Shown here: one piece after another, positions 15,063 through 21,115 of the stretch
Layout: each line of letters opens with the position of its first letter
How positions within the stretch are numbered: the first letter of the stretch is position 1
From: Phycisphaerae bacterium
GTDB taxonomy: Bacteria > Planctomycetota > Phycisphaerae > UBA1845
Length of the DNA: 21,115 nucleotides
Assembly: GCA_029260155.1 (NCBI GenBank)
Contig: JAJDDU010000273.1
Span: forward strand, 1-21,115
Direction of reading: 5' to 3'
Program-made: the position numbers and the translations under genes
The notes under the pieces: generated by a model
The model's input: only the letters and a program-made list of their open reading frames with translations
Told to the model about the DNA's origin: nothing
The model's database searches: none

Positions 15063-15271
15063 GATTACGCGACTCGGGCGACTCCCGGACGATTCCTCGA
15101 CAAATTCGTGCTCTCAAGCGTCACATCGGTCGACCGCTGCCGATTGGCTGAGCATTCTCGCCGTAAATCTATTCTTGTCCAGTCTTTAGCGCTGACAGGG
15201 GGCCGCGCAAACCCGCTCCATAGCAATCCGGGCTGTGAAATGATACCCCCGTCATCAGATGAGGTTGCAGG

Positions 15272-16228
15272 ATGTTCTTGAACCAAATGAAACCCGAACG
15301 CCCCCCTTCCACCGGCACGCGTGGGATGGCTGAAGGCGCGGGCCACATGATGCTGACCATCGTCGCATGGTCGGGATTGATGGGCACGCTCACCGGGGCG
15401 GCAGAGACCCCACCTCTCCCCCCACCGCCCGTACCTCTCTCGCGCGTGATCGCGCTCGCCCCGAACGCAGCCGAGATCATTTGCAGCCTCGGAGCATGCG
15501 ACACGTTGGTCGGCGTGAGCCGGTTCTGCACACACCCGCCGGAATTGCGAGACGTTCCCAAAATCGGAGGCCTGCGCGATCCCGATCTCGAAACCGTACT
15601 GGCACTCAAACCCGACCTTGTGGTCCTCCGTGGCCAAAGCGGGCCGCTCCGGAAACTCTGCGTTCAACGCAACATCCCCGTCTATGACGATCAGGTCGAG
15701 TCCCTCGGGGATCTTTACCGCACCATTTCCGACTTGGGCCAGCTCTTGAATCGCCCGTCACGGGCGAAGGAAATGGTAGAGCAAATCAAGGCGGAGCTGG
15801 CGAAAATCACAGCCCGCGTCAAGAACCGGCCCAGACCTCGCGTACTCTTCACGCTGCGCAGTCCGAACGCACTGTCCAACGTCATCACCGCATCCAAAGG
15901 AACGTTTGTCTCCGAACTGATCGAGATCGCGGGCGGGAAGAACGTCTTCGCCGACGGCACCAGCCTGTACCCCAGCGTTAGCCTCGAAGAGATCGTCGCA
16001 CGCGACCCGGAAGTCATCATCGAGGTCATGACCTCCGACACAATCGACGACAAAAAACGCGAAAAGCTCCTCCACCAGTGGGACGCCCTGGAGCCGATTT
16101 CCGCGGTACGCAACCACCGCGTACATTTTGTCACCGACGGCTACATCACTATCCCATCGGATCGCGTCATCCTGACCGCCCGAACCCTCGCCGCAATGAT
16201 CCACCCGGAGCAGGCGCGTGACAAATGA
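15272..16228 (+). CDS. Periplasmic binding protein of a BtuFCD/Fec-type ABC importer
   Basis: This 318-residue helical-backbone metal-receptor protein matches the BtuF/FepB class: RVIALAPNAAEIICSLGA (58-75), the Pro-Lys-Ile-Gly-Gly block (96-100), PDLETVLALKPDLVVLRGQS (104-123) and a long linker helix around 150-187. The C-terminal lobe contains LEEIVARDPEVIIEV. The conserved Glu in AAEII and one in LEEI are the type that dock on the permease. Ligands in this class are cobalamin, haem or ferric chelates, and the sequence alone does not decide. GAGG 7 nt before ATG 15272 supports that start, but the signal peptide (MMLTIVAWSGLMGTLTGAAE) begins at residue 26, so ATG 15347 is a possible true start. 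It overlaps the ATPase gene by 11 bp, which indicates one operon. Confidence 0.88.
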   Translation: MFLNQMKPERPPSTGTRGMAEGAGHMMLTIVAWSGLMGTLTGAAETPPLPPPPVPLSRVIALAPNAAEIICSLGACDTLVGVSRFCTHPPELRDVPKIGGLRDPDLETVLALKPDLVVLRGQSGPLRKLCVQRNIPVYDDQVESLGDLYRTISDLGQLLNRPSRAKEMVEQIKAELAKITARVKNRPRPRVLFTLRSPNALSNVITASKGTFVSELIEIAGGKNVFADGTSLYPSVSLEEIVARDPEVIIEVMTSDTIDDKKREKLLHQWDALEPISAVRNHRVHFVTDGYITIPSDRVILTARTLAAMIHPEQARDK

Positions 16229-17027
16229 CGACGGGCTATTGCAGGTGTCCGGGGTCCACTTCGGCTATCCGGGAAGACCGGATTTTCTGGGCCCCGTACA
16301 GCTGACGCTCGCGGCGGGCTTGGTCGCGGTGGTCGGCCCCAACGGCGCGGGTAAGAGCACGCTGTTACGCTTGATGGCCGGCCTGCTCGTGCCCCGATCG
16401 GGGAGCATCGCTGTTCGCGGACAGCGCGTGCATCGAATGAACAGCCGCAACCGCGCCAAAAAAATCGCCTTCATGCCGCAGCACACCCAAGCTCCGCCCG
16501 ATCTGGTCGCACGCGAAGTTGTGTTGCTCGGACGCTATCCCCACCGGAGTTACGCCCTGTTTGATACGAGCGAAGATCTCCGCATCGCCGAAAAGGCACT
16601 GCTGACCACCCGCGCGAGCCAGTTCGCCGATCGGACGCTTGACACGCTCTCCAGCGGTGAGCAGCAGCGCATCCATCTAGCAGCCGCAATAGCACAAAAG
16701 ACCGAGTTGCTCATTCTCGATGAGCCGACATCAGCGCTCGACCCCTACCATCAACTCAGCATATTCGGTGTCCTGCGCGCGTTGTGTTCCCATCGGGGCG
16801 TGACCGTCGTGGTGGCCACGCACGATCTGAACCTGGCCGGGCAGTTCGCCGACGCCATCCTTCTGCTTCGCGACGGCAAGCCGCTGTCCTACGGAGCGCC
16901 GAAGGAAGTCCTTCAGCCGGAGACGCTCGAAGCCGCGTACGGTGTGCGTTTTCACGAATTCCCGTCAGAGGACGTGTCACGACCTTGGGTATTGCCCACC
17001 GGCCAAGTGGACGCGGTGGTCTCATGA
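16218..17027 (+). CDS. ABC importer ATPase (BtuD/FecE type)
   Basis: This 269-residue nucleotide-binding subunit has Walker A GPNGAGKST (40-48), the Q-loop at Q88 (AFMPQHT), the signature LSSGEQQ (144-150; the usual LSGGE is LSSGE), Walker B LLILDEPTSALD (164-175) and the switch histidine H202 (THDLNL). The LSSGEQQR variant is common in siderophore and B12 importers. It powers transport through the adjoining permease. The start is GTG at 16218, with GGAG 8 nt before it. It lies inside the end of the binding-protein gene (overlap to 16228) and itself overlaps the permease start (ATGA), so the three cistrons appear translationally coupled. Confidence 0.93.
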   Translation: MTNDDGLLQVSGVHFGYPGRPDFLGPVQLTLAAGLVAVVGPNGAGKSTLLRLMAGLLVPRSGSIAVRGQRVHRMNSRNRAKKIAFMPQHTQAPPDLVAREVVLLGRYPHRSYALFDTSEDLRIAEKALLTTRASQFADRTLDTLSSGEQQRIHLAAAIAQKTELLILDEPTSALDPYHQLSIFGVLRALCSHRGVTVVVATHDLNLAGQFADAILLLRDGKPLSYGAPKEVLQPETLEAAYGVRFHEFPSEDVSRPWVLPTGQVDAVVS

Positions 17028-18067
17028 GTGCCAAGTCGTCGACCTCATCCAGATTCGCGCTGCACATCGCGCTCGGGCTCGTTGTTGTCGCGACACTGAT
17101 CGCCGTTAGCCCCGGCATCGGCTCGCAGAAAATCGGCGTGGTCGACGCTTGGCGACACCTCTTCGATACGGAATCCCGCATCCACATCATCGCGTTTCAA
17201 CTCAGACTCCCGCGCGCCATCAAGGCGCTGGTGGCTGGGTTCACGCTGGCGCTGGCGGGCGCGGTCTACCAAACGCTCTTTCGCAATGTGCTTGCCACAC
17301 CGTACACGCTGGGGATCGCCGGCGGCGGTTCCCTCGGCGCGTTGATCGCTATTAAGTTCGGGTTCGTCGCGACCGTCCTCGGTTATTCGGGGGACGTGTG
17401 GTGCAGTTTTCTCGGCGCGGGCATCGTGGTCTGTCTCGTGTTTCTGATGGCCAGAGGCAGGCGGCACATTTCCGGCAACACGCTCATACTCGGCGGCGTG
17501 ACCATCGGCCTGTTCTGTTCAGCCATGATGATGTTCGTCACATACCTAGCCGACGTGCGCGAGACGTTTTTCATCGTCCGATGGATGATGGGCAGTTTGG
17601 AAGAGATCGGAAACGAGCGGGTGATGGGCATGCTCCCACCGCTGGCAGTTTCCTGGGTCGTGTTGCTGCTGCACGCCCGGGCGTTGAATCAGTACGAGAT
17701 GGGCACGGAGATCGCGACGTCGCGTGGAATCAACGCGGGTTTGCTTCAGGTCATCTGCGTCGGATTCGCTTCGCTGGCCACCGCGTGCATCGTATCGATT
17801 TGTGGACCGATCGGCTTTGTCGGTCTGATCGTACCGCAGGCGGTGCGTTTGATGACAGGCAGGGACCATCGCATTCTTCTGCCCGCCGCCGCGATTTGGG
17901 GCGGTGCGTTCTTGATCCTCTCGGATTGGCTCTCGCGATTGCTGCCGGTCTGGTACGCGTCGCTCGTCTCGCGCGACATCGGCGCCTTCCCGCTGCCGAT
18001 CGGCGTCATGACCGCCGTCATCGGCGCCCCCATCTTCATCGCCCTACTCTGGCGCGCTCATAGATAG
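17024..18067 (+). CDS. ABC importer permease (FecCD/BtuC family)
   Basis: This 347-residue inner-membrane subunit has about ten hydrophobic segments and is close to the usual 320-350 length. Family motifs are QLRLPRAIKALVAGFTLALA (59-78), QTLFRNVLATPYTLGIAGG (83-101), the GGVTIGL segment (157-163) and the coupling-helix block GPIGFVGLIVPQAVRLMTG (261-279) with GRDHR. It would form the transport pore as a dimer with two copies of the ATPase. The start at 17024 overlaps the ATPase stop as ATGA. The open frame upstream of it lies within the ATPase gene and is not coding here. It ends 25 bp from the convergent exported-protein gene. No outer-membrane TonB receptor gene is seen. Confidence 0.93.
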   Translation: MSAKSSTSSRFALHIALGLVVVATLIAVSPGIGSQKIGVVDAWRHLFDTESRIHIIAFQLRLPRAIKALVAGFTLALAGAVYQTLFRNVLATPYTLGIAGGGSLGALIAIKFGFVATVLGYSGDVWCSFLGAGIVVCLVFLMARGRRHISGNTLILGGVTIGLFCSAMMMFVTYLADVRETFFIVRWMMGSLEEIGNERVMGMLPPLAVSWVVLLLHARALNQYEMGTEIATSRGINAGLLQVICVGFASLATACIVSICGPIGFVGLIVPQAVRLMTGRDHRILLPAAAIWGGAFLILSDWLSRLLPVWYASLVSRDIGAFPLPIGVMTAVIGAPIFIALLWRAHR

Positions 18068-18092
18068 GGGAAGCTACGAGAGAGGCCCATCG

Positions 18093-19502
18093 TCATTCGA
18101 TGGTCTTGAAGCCGCGCAATTCGGGATTGAGCAAGCGAAAGCCAACGTCCGGCGGCCCGTTCCTTGGTCGCTCGGAAACGTCCCCCCGGTCATCGACGCC
18201 ATTCAACCCGATCGAGTAGATAGCAACGCGATCCGAGTCCATCTTGTAGCGCAGCGGCTGACCATCGAAGGGATCGAGCGGGATGGCATCAATGTACTCC
18301 GGCACGAGTTCCGCAAGTTCCGCAGGCCAATGACTGCGATCCAACCGAAATCGTTCAGCCGCCAACGCCACCCGCGCGCAACGCACTCCCGCAATATGCA
18401 TGGCCGAGAGCTCACATGCCCGGCTGTAGCTTCCCAACAAGACCTTTGACACGAAGTACTGCGCGGGCAGACACCTGACCGCAAGTTCGTGCTCCTTGGC
18501 GGCCTCGATCGCGCTTCGCGGGGAATCGGCCGCATTAATGAAATCAGTCTGGAGTTCGAGCGATTTGGCGGTGTTCAGTTCCAGTACACCGCTCAGGAGC
18601 CAACTAGATGTGGGTACGCCGGCCACGCGCGGGATGCCCACAGATTCCATCGCCTGAGTCATGTCGTGCCGATCGGCGTAGTCCGCGATGGCAAGGTGAA
18701 ATAACCGCTCCCCCCGCATTCCGTTCAAAAAGAACTCGTGCTGTTGATTGCCCTCCAAGGACACCTGAAGAGATCGCACAGCTTCATCGCTGGTCTCACC
18801 AAACGACAATACGCGTTCCGCCGCGTCGATTGCGAGGGATTCCACGAATATGGAAACCAATGCGAAAATCAGTATCGGCGTGTCATGCAGTGACGCGCTG
18901 ATATTGACCATCGTGACGCACCGCGCAAGCGCGGCGTCCGGATTGGATTCCGTAGCGTCACGGAGAGCGGCCAGCACTTCGAGCTTGGCGACGGGACGAA
19001 GCGGGCCGATGCTAGGGAGAAGAATCTCCAGCGGATTCGCCGCAAAGTTGATCGCATGCCGGCCGCGGGGCATGTTGTGAATCGCATCAAGACGGGCGAG
19101 TAGCGATTCATGCTCGTCAACAAACGCCTTCGCGCTCTCGTGTATCCGGATCGGCCAAGGCTCGGACCAGAGCGGGAGCTTCTCATCCCCCAACAGCGGT
19201 ACTTCGCGCCACTTTTCACGATTTTCCCACGGCGACGCCCACGGACCTTTGATCTCGTCGAGAATCAGCGCCGAGTTGTCAGCATCGGCCAGCGCCGGCA
19301 GCCTAGACTGGAACTCATCAAACGTCAGCGACTCGCCCGCGTCGCGAAGGCGCTGCAATTGCGCTCGCAACGCATAACGGCCTATCATTTTGGAAATCGT
19401 GACGGGAATCAACACCGCCGCTACGAGCGCCAGCAACGCGAAGACAAGTCGCCGCAACCACTTCGGCTTGCCTCTGGTATTCAGTTGTTCCTCAGCGCTC
19501 AT
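18093..19502 (-). CDS. Membrane-anchored planctomycete-type protein with pseudopilin-like C-terminal loop (copy 1)
   Basis: This 469-residue protein starts at ATG 19502, with GAGGA 6 nt upstream; in-frame ATGs at 19508 and 19529 fit the SD less well. A short basic N-terminus (RGKPKWLRR) is followed by one membrane segment (about 19-36), with the rest predicted outside. The body is helical and Leu/Ala-rich with no named domain that I recognise. Residues 407-441 hold LDPFDGQPLRY and YSIGLNGVDDRGD. These resemble the C-terminal calcium-loop region of major pseudopilins (GspG), but the N-terminal pilin methylation motif is absent. A paralogue lies immediately upstream on the same strand. The function is unknown. 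Tandem copies suggest a cell-envelope family that grew by duplication. Confidence 0.82.
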   Translation of the reverse strand: MSAEEQLNTRGKPKWLRRLVFALLALVAAVLIPVTISKMIGRYALRAQLQRLRDAGESLTFDEFQSRLPALADADNSALILDEIKGPWASPWENREKWREVPLLGDEKLPLWSEPWPIRIHESAKAFVDEHESLLARLDAIHNMPRGRHAINFAANPLEILLPSIGPLRPVAKLEVLAALRDATESNPDAALARCVTMVNISASLHDTPILIFALVSIFVESLAIDAAERVLSFGETSDEAVRSLQVSLEGNQQHEFFLNGMRGERLFHLAIADYADRHDMTQAMESVGIPRVAGVPTSSWLLSGVLELNTAKSLELQTDFINAADSPRSAIEAAKEHELAVRCLPAQYFVSKVLLGSYSRACELSAMHIAGVRCARVALAAERFRLDRSHWPAELAELVPEYIDAIPLDPFDGQPLRYKMDSDRVAIYSIGLNGVDDRGDVSERPRNGPPDVGFRLLNPELRGFKTIE

Positions 19503-19642
19503 GCTCATTCCTCGTCGCGGTGGCACCATTTACGTACCCCAACCGGAGTCGACATGGTACAGCACAGCGGCAGGAAAACACACGATCAATTCGGTTGGCA
19601 CGTCTGATCGCGCCTGACGCCAAACCGATCGCAGCGCTTGTT

Positions 19643-19664
19643 CCGGCGCGGGCAACCGCGCCGG
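19643..19664 (-). terminator. Perfect 9-bp stem-loop between tandem paralogues
   Basis: CCGGCGCGG (19643-19651), a 4-nt loop GCAA (19652-19655) and CCGCGCCGG (19656-19664) form a perfect GC-rich hairpin. It lies about 105 bp downstream of the stop of copy 2 on the minus strand and about 140 bp upstream of the copy 1 start. On the minus strand the loop is TTGC and no T-run follows, so it is not a classic intrinsic terminator. On the plus strand the loop would be a GNRA tetraloop. It could stop or attenuate transcription, or set mRNA ends. Confidence 0.45.
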
Positions 19665-19769
19665 CCGCGCCTCCTTGCGCTGTGCGGAGTGGGTGCAGTT
19701 CCTCCGCCGGCAGGGTGTGAACGGTCGTGCTCGCGCGTCTCTATGTGCATCGCGCCAACGCAAAACGAA

Positions 19770-21115
19770 CTATGGGACGAGATCGTCGTCAGCATCGGGT
19801 CGTTCGATGGTCTTGAAGCCACGCAAGTCGGGATTGAGCAAGCGGAAACCGACGTCGAGCGGGCGTTTGCTGCCCTTGGGCGGCCGCGCGAGATCTCCCC
19901 CATCGTCGACGCCGTTTTGGCTGATCGAATAGACAACGATTCGGTCGGCGTCGATCCTGTAACGCATTGGCTGTCCGTCGAAGGGATCAACGGGGACGGC
20001 CTTGACGTAGTCGGGGACGAGATCGGTGAGTTGCACAGGCCAGCGACCGAGATCCAACCGAAAGCGCTCAGCCGCGATCCCCAGTCGCGCGCAGCGCATG
20101 CGCGCGGCACCAGCGGCGGACATTTCGCACGCAGCGGTGTAGCTCGGCAGGACCACTTTGCAGAGGTAGTACCACCCCGGAAGCGCGCCTACCTCACGTC
20201 CGTAGGTCTTGGCTGCAGCGATAGCAGCGCGGGGCGAATCAGACGCTTCGATAAAGTCCCCGAGCAGCTCGAGCGACTTGGCGGAATTCAACTCCAGCAG
20301 ACCCCCGAGTGCCCAGTTCATTTTCCGCGGCCAGAACATCGGCGGGTCACCTTGGGGGTTGGGCGTGCTCGCGGTGTCTCGTTGACGAATATACTCGTGC
20401 AGCGCAACGTGATACAAGCGCTCGCCGCGCATCGCAGTAAGGAAGACGTCGTGGTACTCGTGTCCCTCCCAGGACTCTTGGAGCAAGCGTAGCGATTCGT
20501 TGCCGGACTCGCCAAATGACAGCACGCGTTCCGCCGTGTCGATGGCCGTCGATTCAACGGCCAGGGACACCAACGCAGAAATCAGCGTGGGGCTGTCACG
20601 CAAAGAAGCACCGATGTTGAATATTGTGACACAGCGCGCCAGCCCGGATTCGGTCTTGGACTCCGCCGCATCCCGGTGCGCGGCCAACGACTCGACTTTG
20701 GCGGCGGCGCGAACGTCCGTCAGCTCGGGAAGGCTGAACCACGGGTTATACGGGAGTTTGAATTCGAATCGGCCGCGTGGCATGTCGTGAACAGCGTCCA
20801 GACGCAGTAGCATCGAGTCATGCTCGTCGAGGAATGCTGCGACACGCTCTACCATCTCTTCCGTCCACGGCTCCCCCCAGGCCGGGAGCTTGGCTTTCCC
20901 CACAAGCGGAACCTCGCGCCACTGGGCGTCGTTCTCCCGCAATGACGCCAATGAACCTCTGATCTCGTCAAGAACCAGCGCCGAATTGTCGGCGTCGGCG
21001 AGCGCGGGAAGTCGGGTGCGCAGTTCATCGAAGGTCAGCGCCTCGCCCGCGTCGTGGAGGCGCTGCAGTTGCGTGCGCAGCGCAGACCGGCCTATCATCT
21101 TGGAAATCGTGACGG
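19770..21115 (-). CDS. Membrane-anchored planctomycete-type protein with pseudopilin-like C-terminal loop (copy 2, N-terminus cut by window edge)
   Basis: This is open from the right edge, giving 448 residues with the frame continuing beyond 21115. It starts in the window at VTISKMIGR, identical to the end of the membrane segment of copy 1, so only about 40 N-terminal residues are missing. It aligns with copy 1 along its whole length, with close stretches such as RLPALADADNSALVLDEI, ERVLSFGES, AERFRLD, VDPFDGQPMRY and VGFRLLNPDLRGFKTIE. It ends with an extra acidic tail (RPDADDDLVP). The region around PRKMNWALGGL differs most. The pseudopilin-like DPFDGQPMRY and NGVDDGGD loop is conserved. 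The function is unknown; it is presumably exported like copy 1. Confidence 0.82.
   Translation of the reverse strand, partial: VTISKMIGRSALRTQLQRLHDAGEALTFDELRTRLPALADADNSALVLDEIRGSLASLRENDAQWREVPLVGKAKLPAWGEPWTEEMVERVAAFLDEHDSMLLRLDAVHDMPRGRFEFKLPYNPWFSLPELTDVRAAAKVESLAAHRDAAESKTESGLARCVTIFNIGASLRDSPTLISALVSLAVESTAIDTAERVLSFGESGNESLRLLQESWEGHEYHDVFLTAMRGERLYHVALHEYIRQRDTASTPNPQGDPPMFWPRKMNWALGGLLELNSAKSLELLGDFIEASDSPRAAIAAAKTYGREVGALPGWYYLCKVVLPSYTAACEMSAAGAARMRCARLGIAAERFRLDLGRWPVQLTDLVPDYVKAVPVDPFDGQPMRYRIDADRIVVYSISQNGVDDGGDLARPPKGSKRPLDVGFRLLNPDLRGFKTIERPDADDDLVP

Noticed and set aside
15063..15271. Cobalamin riboswitch before the BtuF-type gene
   Set aside because: I looked for the B12 box and the conserved core and found no convincing match by eye. 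A covariance search would be needed to exclude it.
13977..15281. Long open frame on the plus strand (434 codons) overlapping tsaB and the cyclophilin
   Set aside because: It is antisense to the full cyclophilin gene and starts inside tsaB. The Arg/His-rich translation matches nothing, so it is a product of high GC content.
19520..19535. Sigma-54-like TGGCAC element on the plus strand
   Set aside because: The -12 half (TTGC at the right spacing) is absent, and the element points away from any plus-strand gene.
19638..20492. Plus-strand open frame opposite copy 2 of the exported paralogue
   Set aside because: It is a shadow frame. The minus-strand protein aligns with its paralogue along its length, which proves the coding strand.
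1..21115. CRISPR arrays, insertion sequences, prophage, tRNA or rRNA genes, toxin-antitoxin or defence cassettes
   Set aside because: No spaced direct repeats, transposase or integrase motifs, or RNA gene signatures were seen on either strand. The repeats present are protein-coding calcium loops and the tandem paralogues.

Overview
The window looks like chromosomal DNA of a planctomycete (Planctomycetota, perhaps Phycisphaerae-like). The evidence is GC-rich DNA, secreted proteins built from Cys/Asp/Asn-rich calcium-loop repeats ending in dockerin-like modules, a reprolysin-like metalloprotease with a beta-propeller, large exported proteins with a pseudopilin-like C-terminal loop, and GTG/TTG starts with good Shine-Dalgarno (SD) sequences. 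This placement is inferred from protein style; no rRNA or tRNA gene is visible.

Layout. 1-515 (-) is the N-terminal part of a secreted dockerin-like protein that starts with TTG and runs off the left edge. 516-1193 is mostly empty, with a plausible promoter just before rplU (bL21, +), which has no rpmA beside it. 1545-4496 (-) holds, in transcription order, a FixJ-type response regulator, a NarL-like regulator whose receiver has lost its phosphorylation site, a metallo-beta-lactamase-fold hydrolase and, overlapping it by ATGA, a family 2 glycosyltransferase. 4845-7871 (-) encodes a 1008-residue secreted zinc metalloprotease with calcium-loop repeats around an NHL-type propeller and a dockerin-like C-terminus. 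8064-9785 (-) encodes a Tat-exported FAD-dependent oxidoreductase.

The right half opens with an archaeal-type GatD-like protein (10117-11502, +), which is unexpected in a bacterium and has no gatE nearby. It is followed by a lipoprotein phosphatase and a DegT/DnrJ/EryC1-type aminotransferase (both -), tsaB (+, possibly leaderless), a secreted cyclophilin (-), a three-gene BtuFDC/FecBCDE-type ABC importer with overlapping cistrons (+), and two tandem paralogues of a membrane-anchored planctomycete-type protein (-), the second cut by the right edge. A perfect 9-bp stem with a 4-nt loop lies between these paralogues.

Functionally this is a mixed neighbourhood: translation (rplU, tsaB, GatD-like), signalling (two orphan regulators), an exported or cell-surface set, and one metal-chelate or cobalamin importer. 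I see no phage, transposon, CRISPR array, RNA gene or defence cassette. The most notable items are the bacterial GatD-like protein, the pseudo-receiver regulator and the tandem exported paralogues.
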